Assembly (NCBI GenBank): GCA_963701735.1
Contig: CAVPBI010000013.1
Coordinates: forward strand, 144,636-208,635
DNA length: 64,000 nucleotides
From: CAWABB01 sp963701735
Lineage (GTDB): Bacteria; Bacteroidota; Ignavibacteria; UBA10030; UBA6906
Reading direction: 5' to 3'
The notes below the pieces were generated by a model. That model was not told where the DNA came from. It worked only from the letters and a program-made list of their open reading frames with translations, and made no database searches. A program made the position numbers and the translations under genes. Below, in pieces: positions 11,601-20,583 of the stretch; position 1 is the first letter of the stretch, and every line of letters begins with the position of its first letter.

Positions 11601-11963
11601 TACCGCGTGTACTCGTAGTAGTTCGTCTCAAGGGGATGGAACACGAGGTTGTTCGATGGGTTCGCCGGATCGGGCGCATACGCCTCGGCCTGCACGATCA
11701 TCGCCACACCGTCGACGTACGTGTGGTTGGTTCCTTTGGGCCAGACCCCGCTCCTTGATGGCTCATTGAGCCAGTCGCCCACTTCGCCGAAATTGTAGTA
11801 GACGGTCCCCACAAGGTTCCCGTCCATGAACCCCTTTCTTGGTCTCCTGGTGGTTCCCTTTGTTCTTGTCCACAATGAGCTGGCCCCGGACACTCCCCAG
11901 GGTGACAGAACAAAGCGCAAGCACCAGAGCGATTCGCGTAGCGTGATGTGGCGCGCAGCGCAT
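8688..11963 (-). CDS. Large secreted protein with FN3-like region and T9SS C-terminal domain, two frameshifts
   Basis: About 1,090 residues when two indels are bridged. ATG at 11963 (GGAGAC site upstream) gives a signal peptide ending VRGQ. The frame breaks at a GGGG run near 11830 and at a short A run near 10750, where one base appears missing. A region around residue 510 (KITLYWDDRAERTF, GYRVYRSTEPNF) is fibronectin-III-like. The C-terminus has KVAVVPNPYPG and ends GKFAVLK, a Por sorting domain for type IX export. Asp-rich segments (DLRDNDIDGLTDE, DENANATLDYDE) suggest calcium sites. The function is unknown; an exported glycan-binding or structural role fits the operon. Confidence 0.78.
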
Positions 11964-11987
11964 CGTCACCGTCTCCTGAATGGACTC

Positions 11988-14685
11988 TTAGAAACCTACC
12001 GACATGCCAACGACCACCTGACGCGGTGCGGAATAGAAATCCGGACGCGCGTAGTACTCTGCCAGCGTGTTCACGCCCCGGGGCTCCTCCTGGGCGCGCG
12101 TAAGCTCAAGCGTGTATCCCGCTCTCCCCGTATCACCGTACACCTCGAGCTCGCTTGCCGTGTCGAACACGTTGTAGACCTTCAAGAACACCGACATGTT
12201 CACCGCGCCAAGCTGAAGTACTTCGTCAGATACAGATCCATATTGAAGTATGACGGCCGGTTGTCGCTGTTCTCCAGTCCGGTCCGCTGGTTCTGGAGCG
12301 AGGGCGTGTAGGGAAGGCCGGACCCGTACCGGGCAATCGCGCTTGCGATGAAATCGTCGGGCGTGCCGACCATGATCGTCGCGTTGAGCGCGTGCCGGCG
12401 ATCCCAGTCCAGCGGCACGAGGACCTTGTTCCCCTCGATCGGCGGCGAGGCCTGGGCGTTGTTGAAGTCGTTCTCCGGGTCGGAGGCATCGCCCTTGGCG
12501 TCCTGGTACGTGTAGTCCACGGTTCCACCGAATCCGTCCGACATCCGCTTCTCGACCGAGAGGGTAATCCCCCGAACCGCGCCGTAGTCCCGGTTAACGT
12601 ACATCCCGTACTTCTTGAAATCGTTCTTGATGTGCACCTCGATGCCGAGCAGATTCCTGATGTCTTTGTAGTAGCCTGTCAGCGTGAACCCGATCGTGGG
12701 CGTCAGCTCCTGCTGGAGGCCGATCTCCATCATCGTCGTCCGCTGCGGTTCAAGGTTCGCGTTGCCGATCGTGTTCCCGATGAACTCGGGGTAGTTTCCC
12801 GTGAGGGGAATGCGGAAGTTCGGGTTCTTGTAGAGGTACTCGAACGGCGGGATCTGGAAGAAATGGCCGTAGGAGAGGTGCACCGCTCCGCGATCGGTGA
12901 TCGGATAGGAGATGCCGATGCGGGGACTCACCTGGGCCTTCACATCCGCCGCAGCGAAGAGGGACCCGCTGTACGGGGGCGACATGTTGTCCAGAGCGGA
13001 AATACTGTCGGGATCCAGCAGATACATGCCGTCCGGCTGGAAGTAGTCCAACCGCGCGCCGATGTTCACGACGAGATAGTCGAGCTCGATCTTGTCCTGG
13101 ACGTATGCGGACAGCTGATACGGGTTGTTGGAGTACACATTGTGATCGAAGTTTCCCGGCGGGAGGGACATAGGGCACGAAGCCGCTCGCCGCGTCGACG
13201 TGAACCTGGTAATCCTCATAGTCGAGCGTGTGGTACTTCCCCTCGACGCCACCCTTGATCTGGTGAATCGTCGTCACCTGCGATGTCAGGTCTGCGCGTC
13301 CGGTCCACGTGGTTGTCTTGTGGTAGAAATGCCAGTTCTCCGTTCCGCCCGTGAGAAACGCGTTGGCGCCGGCATCCTGCATCCGCTCGGGTTTCACATA
13401 CCGGGGGTCCAGCGGGTTCTTATACACGTATTGCTGATAATCGCTCACAAATGCCGAGGCCGTGGCGTCAATAAACGACGACGCCTCGAACACGTGCGTG
13501 TAGCTGCCGCTCAGAAGATAGCTGTCGAGATGTCGCTCGTAGTCGCCGTCGGGGTTGAGCCGGAACGCATGATTGTACGTGCGGTAGTCGTTCGTCTGGT
13601 ACAGGCCGTTCAGCGTGATCCCCTTGCCGGGCCCCACGCCGATCTGCAGCTTGCCCTGCAGCGTCCATCGACGGGCGTCATTCATGGGCACGCTCGCGCC
13701 GTCCCCGGTCGAGCCGACATACCAGTCCGCAGAGTCGTTGGCCGAAAAATTCGAAGAGTCGGGAGGGTTGAACGTCCTCTCGCCGTAGATGTAGCCCTCA
13801 TCGCTCAGATACCGGCCGGAGGCGAAGAACTTGAGGATGCCGTCGGTGCCCGGGATGGGTCCGCTCAGGCTCGCCTGGACATTTGTGACGTTCGAGTAGA
13901 GGTCGGGAAGGAAACCCGAGGAACTTCTCGGGTGGTCGATATGCGAACAGCTCCGTCCGGTCCGTCATGTATCCGCCGACGTACCCGGAGACTTCGCCCG
14001 TGAACGATTCGCCCGCGATCTTGGTGATCTGATTGACAACGCCGGACATCGCCTCCCCGTACTCGGCGTTGAACGTCCCGCTGAGCACCTGGATCTCGGC
14101 GATGCTGTTCACCTCGGCCTGCATGGTGTATCCGCCCGAGAACACGTCGTTCACCGACACGCCGTCGATCAGATACTTCACCTCATCCGATCGCCCGCCG
14201 CGAAAATGTCCATTGATCACACCCGCCTGGAGGTTGACGACGGCAGAGACATCCTCGAGAGGAAGCGCCTGCAGTTCGTCGCCGCTCACCGACGCGGTCG
14301 TGGATGTCAGGTCCTTCTGAACCATCGGGCGCGTCGCCGTCACGACGACGTCCTCGATCTCCACGGTCTCCGGCTTGAGGGAGAACGGGACACGCGTCGT
14401 CTGATCGGCGGTCACCCGCACGGCAGTCACCGTGACCGGACTGTACCCGACGGCTGACGCCTTGACGCCGTACGTCCCCGGAGGGATATTGAGGATGAAA
14501 TAATCCCCTTCAATATCGGAACTCGCTCCCAGCGTCGTTCCGACCAGCATAACGTTCACGCCCACAAGCGGCTCGCCGGTCTGCGCGTCGAGGACCTTCC
14601 CGGCCACCTTCCCGGTCGTCCCCGCATGCGCACAGGTCATGGCAACGACAACGAGCCCCAGAATGATGGCACCCGCAGTCCGCAT
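11988..14685 (-). CDS. TonB-dependent receptor with carboxypeptidase-regulatory-like domain, three frameshifts
   Basis: ATG at 14685 with an AGGAGA site; signal peptide, then a CarboxypepD_reg-like domain (GKVAGKVLDAQTGEPLVGVN), a plug with YLIDGVSVNDVFSGG and FNAEYGEAMSGVV, and a long barrel ending GMSVGF. The frame is lost near 13915, 13165 and 12207 and resumes each time with good barrel sequence, so about 898 residues were probably encoded intact. The family imports large or scarce substrates across the outer membrane using TonB energy. No SusD partner is present. It is the likely outer-membrane gate for the substrate of the ABC importer in the same operon (inference). Confidence 0.82.
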
Positions 14686-14713
14686 GGTGACTCTCCTGTG
14701 CTTCAAACAACAG

Positions 14714-14746
14714 GCGAGGGGCTGCCGTCTGAAGGCAGCCCCTCGC
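14714..14746 (-). terminator. Perfect 13-bp hairpin between two operon genes
   Basis: GCGAGGGGCTGCC at 14714-14726 and its exact complement at 14734-14746 enclose a 7-base loop. In the minus-strand transcript the stem lies between the stop of the repeat-protein gene and the start of the receptor gene and is followed by a T-rich CTGTTGTTTG. It should act as a leaky terminator or 3'-end stabiliser that lets the surface protein be made in excess of downstream genes. Confidence 0.7.
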
Positions 14747-14755
14747 ACCAGGAAA

Positions 14756-17700
14756 TTACTTCACGAACACCATCTTGTTCACCATCGCATGATCACCCGC
14801 CGTCAGGCGGTAGAGATACATGCCTGAACCAACGGCATGGCCCTGATCATCGTGACCGTCCCAGGTGACCGTGTACCGGCCCGCGGACGCATAGCCACGA
14901 GCCAGCTCACGCACCTGCCGTCCGAGCATGTCGTAGACTACGAGCGTGACCTCCCCGTTCCGGGGGACGCCATAGCTGATGGTCGTCGACGGATTGAAGG
15001 GGTTCGGATAGTTCTGCCCCAGCTCGTAGACAGTGGGCACTTCAGCATTCGGATCACGGACCGCAGTGGTCGAGCCGATGACTTCAATCGTCACATCGTC
15101 CCAGTAGATCGTCCCGGTGAACCGGGAATACACGTGCAGACGGACTTCCAGCACGCTTCGCGCCGGCAGGCACGGTGACGTCCAGCGTGTACGGCGTCCA
15201 GTCAAAGGACGTCGCCGCCGGGAACTGCCACGTGAAGTCGTTCGCCTGAATCACGTCGTACCCGTCGTTGTTCCCGCCCTTGGCGAACCACAGCGGCGTC
15301 AACCCCACCGACCACGTCCCAGGATACAGCGCCGCAGAATCGGGCACCAGGTTCGACCCCTTCAGCCAGACCGTCAGCCTGAGGATCGTACCCTCTACGA
15401 TCGTTGGATCGAGCTCAACGCGCCGCATGCCCACGAACCCATCCTGGGTTTCACGGTCGAACGGCAGGTCGAACTTCAGCGACTTCAGCCCGCTGTGCGC
15501 CGCTTCCGTCGTCACCACCGTGTTCTCGTACCCCTTCGTCAGCTCGCCGTCATTCCCTCCGATCGGCGGCATCCAGTAGTACCAGCCCGTCGGGTACTCC
15601 AGGTTCGAGCCCCAGTGCTGGCCGGCCCACACGCCCGCACGACCGTAGGAACATCACGTCGTCCACCCACACCGTCCCCGTCGCATTCTTCCCCGCCACG
15701 AACTTGATGATCGTCGTGTACGAGTCCTTCGGCAGGATCACGTCGCCCGGACTGTTCGTGTCAGCCACGAACGCCCCCGTCGACGCCACCGACTGTGGAA
15801 TCGGCAGCTGGAACGTCCCGATCGGCGCCCCGAGATCATCGTAGAACTCCCACGCCATATACCACTTCGCATCTTCCGTCGCCGGGTTCACGTTCACGCC
15901 CTCGGTCCGCACCCAGGCCCCAAGGAAGATGTCCACGTTCTTCGAGTGCGTCGGCGACCAGATGTCGCACATGTTGTCCGATACCCACGCCGAGCTGTCG
16001 CCCGTCGTCGCCTTCTCGATCTTCATCGAGCGCAACCCCGAACGGTGCTGATCTGTCGCCCAGCTCAGCGTCGCTCCGCCTGTGTTCCCCATGTTCCAGA
16101 ACGCCGGCAACGTCCCCTCGAAGCCGCCGATCTCCGTGATCTGCCGGAACATCCAGCTTCTCCACCGTCAGATCGTCCCAGTAGATCGTCCCGGTGAACC
16201 GCGAATACATGTGCAGACGGACCTCCAGCACCTTCGCCAGCGCCGGCACCGTCACGTCCAGCGTGTACGGCGTCCAGTCAAAGGACGTCGCCGCCGGGAA
16301 CTGCCACGTGAAGTCGTTCGCCTGGATCACGTCGTACCCGTCGTTGTTCCCGCCCTTGGCGAACCACAGCGGCGTCAACCCCACCGACCACGTCCCCGGA
16401 TACAATCGCCGCTGAATCCGGCACCAGGTTCGACCCCTTCAACCAGACCGTCAACCGGAGATGATCGCCTTCCGTTACGCCGGCCAGCTTCGTGATGTCC
16501 ACCGGCTTGTTGAGCTCCATCGTTCCGCCCGGATCGAGGACCACCCTCCGGGCACCCACGAAGCCGTCCTGGGTTTCACGGTCGAACGGCAGGTCGAACT
16601 TCAGCGACTTCAGCCCGCTGTGCGCCGCTTCCGTCGTCACCACCGTGTTCTGGTACCCCTTCGTCAGCTCGCCGTCATTCCCTCCGATCGGCGGCATCCA
16701 GTAGTACCAGCCCGTCGGGTACTCCAGGTTCGAGCCCCAGTGCTGGCCGGCCCACACTCCGCACGACCGTAGAACATCACGTCGTCCACCCACACCGTCC
16801 CCGTCGCGTTCTTCCCCGCCACGAACTTGATGATCGTCGTGTACGAGTCCTTCGGCAGGATCACGTCGCCCGGACTGTTCGTGTCAGCCACGAACGCCCC
16901 CGTCGACGCCACCGACTGAGGAATCGGCAGCTGGAACGTCCCGATCGGCGCCCCCAGATCATCGTAGAACTCCCACGCCATATACCACTTCGCGTCTTCC
17001 GTCGCAGGGTTCACGTTCACGCCCTCGGTCCGCACCCAGGCCCCAAGGAAGATGTCCACGTTCTTCGAGTGCGTCGGCGACCAGATGTCGCACATGTTGT
17101 CCGATACCCACGCCGAGCTGTCGCCCGTCGTCGCCTTCTCGATCTTCATCGAGCGCAACCCCGAACGGTGCTGATCTGTCGCCCAGCTCAGCGTCGCTCC
17201 GCCTGTGTTCCCCATGTTCCAGAACGCCGGCAACGTCCCCTCGAATCCGCCGATCTCCGTGATCTGCCGGAACATCCAGCTTCTCCACCGTCAGATCGTC
17301 CCAGTAGATCGTCCCGGTGAACCGCGAATACATGTGCAGACGGACCTCCAGCACCTTCGCCAGCGCCGGCACCGTCACATCCAGCGTGTACGGCGTCCAG
17401 TCAAAGGACGTCGCCGCCGGGAACTGCCACGTGAAGTCGTTCGCCTGGATCACGTCGTACCCGTCGTTGTTCCCGCCCTTGGCGAACCACAGCGGCGTCA
17501 ACCCCACCGACCACGTCCCCGGATACAATCGCCGCTGAATCCGGCACCAGGTTCGACCCCTTCAACCAGACCGTCAACCGGAGATGGTCGCCTTCTTTGA
17601 TGTCGCCGCCCAGACTGCTGAGGGACACCCTGCGTCCGCCCACGAAGCCATCCTGGGTTTCACGGTCGAACGGCAGGTCGAACTTCAGCGACTTCAGCCC

Positions 17701-18429
17701 GCTGTGCGCCGCTTCCGTCGTCACCACCGTGTTCTGGTACCCCTTCGTCAGCTCGCCGTCATTCCCTCCGATCGGCGGCATCCAGTAGTACCAGCCCGTC
17801 GGGTACTCCAGGTTCGAGCCCCAGTGCTGGCCGGCCCACACGCCCGCACGACCGTAGAACATCACGTCGTCCACCCACACCGTCCCCGTCGCGTTCTTCC
17901 CCGCCACGAACTTGATGATCGTCGTGTACGAGTCCTTCGGCAGGATCACGTCGCCCGGATTGTTCGTGTCCGCCACGAACGCCCCCGTCGACGCCACCGA
18001 CTGAGGAATCGGCAGCTGGAACGTCCCGATCGGCGCCCCGAGATCATCATAGAACTCCCACGCCATATACCACTTCGCATCTTCCGTCGCCGGGTTCACG
18101 TTCACGCCCTCTGTCCGTACCCATGCCCCCAGGAAGATGTCCACGTTCTTCGAGTGCGTCGGCGACCAGATGTCGCACATGTTGTCCGATACCCACGCCG
18201 AGCTGTCGCCCGTCGTCGTCTTCTCGATCTTCATCGAGCGCAACCCCGAACGGTGCTGGTCTGTCGCCCAGCTCAGCGTCGCTCCGCCGGTGTTCCCCAT
18301 GTTCCAGAACGCCGGCAACGTCCCCTCGAATCCGCCGATCTGGTTGATGTTCGGTGTCTGCGCAAATGCCGTGGCGACACCGCCGACGGCAAGGATGCAG
18401 AGAAGCAGTACTGTGTTACGCCATCGCAT
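14756..18429 (-). CDS. Giant secreted protein: three tandem two-jelly-roll modules plus T9SS sorting domain, frame interrupted
   Basis: ATG at 18429 with GGAGGT upstream and a signal peptide ending TAFAQ. The product (about 1,220 residues) consists of three near-identical modules. Each has two jelly-roll-like halves, one ending GTVWVDDVMF and the other GTIYWDDLTVE, the terminal strand pattern of CBM4/9-type carbohydrate-binding domains. The C-terminus, NYPNPFNPSTTISYGVP to MVNKMVFVK, is a Por sorting domain. The frame breaks near 15155, 15648, 16150, 16405, 16763, 17273 and 17527; several breaks recur at the same place in different modules. It is likely a cell-surface glycan-binding protein. 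The ligand is unknown, and whether the breaks are real is uncertain. Confidence 0.72.
15094..18345 (-). repeat. Three tandem ~1.08-1.12 kb repeats with a variable insert in each
   Basis: Units run roughly 15094-16158, 16159-17281 and 17282-18345. Matching landmarks in adjacent units are 1,123 bases apart except where the variable insert changes the spacing (1,076 or 1,085). The repeats look almost identical at the base level apart from one window: 46 bases at 15384-15429, 94 bases at 16461-16554 and 55 bases at 17584-17638, which encode different loops after the conserved GFVG.RRV. Confidence 0.9.
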
Positions 18430-18472
18430 ACGGACCTCCGTGTTGAGTGATGAAAAAAGAAAACAGGAACGT

Positions 18473-19531
18473 CTAGCTGCTTGAGAGAACTGCCTCCCCG
18501 GCACGAACCGGAGAGATATGACTGCCAGTGGACTCACGCACGATCAGTTCGACTGGAACATGCGTTGTCGTGACATGCGTGGTTCCGTTGACGATGATAC
18601 TGGCAAGCTGTTCGACCGCATGGCGCCCGAGCTCCTCCTTGCGCACACGCACCGTCGTGAGGTGGGGCTGCACAAGGACGCTGGCGTCAACATCGTCGAA
18701 TCCGACAACAGCAATGTCGCCAGGAATTCGGAGCCCGGCCTTCCGGATCTCCTGCATGCAGCCAAAGGCCATCGGGTCGTTGGCGGCAAAGACAGCCGTG
18801 GGCAGCGGCCGCCGTGCAAGGAGCCGGGCCATTGCGCGGGCGCCGCAGGGCGAACTGGATTCAGGTTCGGACATCTCGATGAACGACTCGGGTGGCGTGA
18901 TGCCGCACTCCGCAAGCGCTTCACGGTAGCCCTGGAATCGCTCGGCGATACTCGGATGGTCGACATCGCCGCCGACGAAGGCGATCTCGCGATGTCCAAG
19001 GGAGACCAGGTGCGTCACCGCCGCCCGGGCCCCGCCCAGATTGTCGATCAGCACGGCGGGATACCGCCGGCGCTTGACCTCAAAATCGACGAGCAGGACC
19101 GGAAGGCCGAAGCGCTCGATACGATCCAGAAGGTTGAGATCGACCTTCCCGGCGATGATCACTCCATCGACATTCCGTTCGTGGAGGAATCGCGGCAAAT
19201 CGTCTTTCGTGAACCGTACAGGGACGGTGGTGAGAAGCAGGTAGTACTTGAGGTCGCGGGCGGCAACCTCGGCACCGATGAACACCCTGCTGTAGAACTG
19301 CTCCGCCAGATAGAAGCGATCATCGCGCAGGATGAACCCAATGTTGCCGCTGGTCTTCGAAGCAAGGCCGCGCGCCGAGCGCGTAGGGTGGTAGCCAAGG
19401 TCCTCGACGACCTTCAGGACATGCTGCCGCATCTCCTCGCTCACATACCCCCGGTTGTTGACAACAAGGGAAACCGTAGAGAGCGAACAACGGGCAGTTC
19501 GCGCGACGTCTTTGATTGAAGGCCGCTTCAC
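18473..19531 (-). CDS. LacI-family transcriptional regulator
   Basis: A GTG at 19531 with AGGTGA upstream gives 352 residues, the normal family length; an upstream TTG at 19582 would add a tail. The N-terminus RPSIKDVARTARCSLSTVSL is the LacI helix-turn-helix, followed by the hinge helix (RSARGLASKTSGNIGFI) and a periplasmic-binding-protein-like sensor domain (GHREIAFVGGD, FAANDPMAFGCMQ, IAVVGFDDVDAS). It should bind a sugar effector and repress the downstream locus. The gene sits 43 bases upstream of the repeat-protein gene in the same direction, behind a promoter carrying two operator-like sites, so autoregulation is likely. Confidence 0.93.
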   Translation of the reverse strand: MKRPSIKDVARTARCSLSTVSLVVNNRGYVSEEMRQHVLKVVEDLGYHPTRSARGLASKTSGNIGFILRDDRFYLAEQFYSRVFIGAEVAARDLKYYLLLTTVPVRFTKDDLPRFLHERNVDGVIIAGKVDLNLLDRIERFGLPVLLVDFEVKRRRYPAVLIDNLGGARAAVTHLVSLGHREIAFVGGDVDHPSIAERFQGYREALAECGITPPESFIEMSEPESSSPCGARAMARLLARRPLPTAVFAANDPMAFGCMQEIRKAGLRIPGDIAVVGFDDVDASVLVQPHLTTVRVRKEELGRHAVEQLASIIVNGTTHVTTTHVPVELIVRESTGSHISPVRAGEAVLSSS

Positions 19532-19599
19532 AGGATCACCTGAGTACGGCGGTGGGGTAAATCCGGTGAAAGATCGAGTCAACGGATGAGGTGAGTCTC

Positions 19600-19609
19600 G
19601 AAACGCTTC
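19600..19609. promoter_or_regulatory. LacI-type operator candidate at the transcription start
   Basis: GAAACGCTTC is a near-palindrome with the central CG typical of LacI-family operators. It lies just downstream of the -10 element and overlaps the predicted start, a position that would block transcription. Confidence 0.55.
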
Positions 19610-19612
19610 TCT

Positions 19613-19640
19613 AAGATACGCCGATTTTCGAGAATGTCAA
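19613..19640 (-). promoter_or_regulatory. Sigma-70-like promoter of the lacI operon
   Basis: On the minus strand TTGACA (19635-19640) and TATCTT (19613-19618) are separated by 16 bases, close to the vegetative consensus. Predicted transcription starts near 19605, inside the downstream operator-like palindrome and about 75 bases before the regulator's start codon. Confidence 0.65.
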
Positions 19641-19686
19641 CAAGAAAAAACACAAAATGGGATCTAATAGGGGGGATTTGTATGTC

Positions 19687-19696
19687 GAAGCGTTTT
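19687..19696. promoter_or_regulatory. Second LacI-type operator candidate upstream of the promoter
   Basis: GAAGCGTTTT matches the reverse complement of the first site at nine of ten bases. The two centres are 87 bases apart, compatible with repression by looping. Binding by the adjacent regulator is an inference. Confidence 0.5.
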
Positions 19697-19741
19697 TACA
19701 ATTTTCATGCCAACTGAGATGCTCGGAGCCGGCCGCGGGCG

Positions 19742-19791
19742 TGAGGTTTGGGAGCCTCGCCCGCTCCGGGAGTGGCAGGGCGAGAGCCTCA
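19742..19791 (-). terminator. Hairpin at the 3' end of the methyltransferase gene
   Basis: CTCGCCC (19756-19762) pairs with GGGCGAG (19778-19784), and outer arms TGAGG (19742-19746) and CCTCA (19787-19791) also pair. It overlaps the stop codon and separates this gene from the lacI promoter. No long T tract follows. Confidence 0.45.
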
Positions 19792-20538
19792 CTGCCTCCC
19801 TTCAACATCGAGAATTGCGGTCTTTCGCTTCAGCGTCCGCAGCACAAGCCAGATCGCGAAGCTGACCCCGAGCAGGATCAACCAGCCGGTCTCAAACATC
19901 AATCTCCCCTCGACTGCGAGATCGCCCCGGACTTCGAGCATGAAGAACGTCACGATCATGGCAAAGAAACCGTTGTACTCACGCCGAAGGACGTTGCGGA
20001 ACGAGAAAGGAAGGCCTGGCGGCCTCCATAACTTCACGTTCGGGATGAATGGAGGGGTTTTCTCCGCCCACGCGTCATATTGCTCACCGAACTTCCCCCG
20101 CAGGAACTGCTCTTCGGCATACATGATCCGCTCGTAGTACAGCCAGAACGCCAGGACGTAGATCACCGTCAGCCACCACAGGTGCGGAAAGAGAGAAAGC
20201 CCCAACCACATGATGAAGTTGCCGAGATACAGCGGATGCCTCACGATCGAGTAGATCCCCGTGGTATTGAGCACCTCCGCCATCTGCCCCGCCGTGTTCC
20301 TGCCCGACGTCCCTCGCGGAGCGTACCCGATAGTGAATGCCCGAACAACAAGGCCAACCGAACTTACCAGGACACAGAAAACCTCCCACATGATATCCAG
20401 GGTCATGCTGTTCCCCAGATAGTTGAACTCTTCCATCACAACGAGCACCAGGACGAGAAGTACCAGCGGCAAATAGCTTCTCCATCGGAAAAGCCAGTTT
20501 CCTTCGCTTTCGAATTCTTCCCGTAGAGCCACGAGCAT
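19789..20538 (-). CDS. Isoprenylcysteine carboxyl methyltransferase (ICMT/PEMT)-like membrane methyltransferase
   Basis: 249 residues; ATG at 20538 after a strong GGAGGAAGG site. The protein has about six membrane spans and the SAM-binding signature GIYSIVRHPLYLGNF, followed by AEEQFLRGKFGEQYDAW, typical of the ICMT/phospholipid methyltransferase superfamily. Bacterial relatives methylate lipids or lipid A phosphate (for example Leptospira LmtA); the substrate here is unknown. It follows, in the same direction, a PMT/ArnT-like glycosyltransferase gene, so a joint role in envelope lipid modification is plausible but not shown. Confidence 0.8.
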   Translation of the reverse strand: MLVALREEFESEGNWLFRWRSYLPLVLLVLVLVVMEEFNYLGNSMTLDIMWEVFCVLVSSVGLVVRAFTIGYAPRGTSGRNTAGQMAEVLNTTGIYSIVRHPLYLGNFIMWLGLSLFPHLWWLTVIYVLAFWLYYERIMYAEEQFLRGKFGEQYDAWAEKTPPFIPNVKLWRPPGLPFSFRNVLRREYNGFFAMIVTFFMLEVRGDLAVEGRLMFETGWLILLGVSFAIWLVLRTLKRKTAILDVEGRQ

Positions 20539-20583
20539 TGTCCTTCCTCCTTACTCGGTGACTGAAGCGATTCGATCCGGTCG

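Noticed and set aside
10740..11840. Phase-variable homopolymer tracts in the large surface protein
   Set aside because: The tracts are only 3-4 bases long, much shorter than contingency tracts, and similar breaks occur in non-surface genes.
11988..14685. SusC of a SusC/SusD pair
   Set aside because: No SusD-like lipoprotein gene lies next to it; neighbours are T9SS-sorted and ABC proteins.
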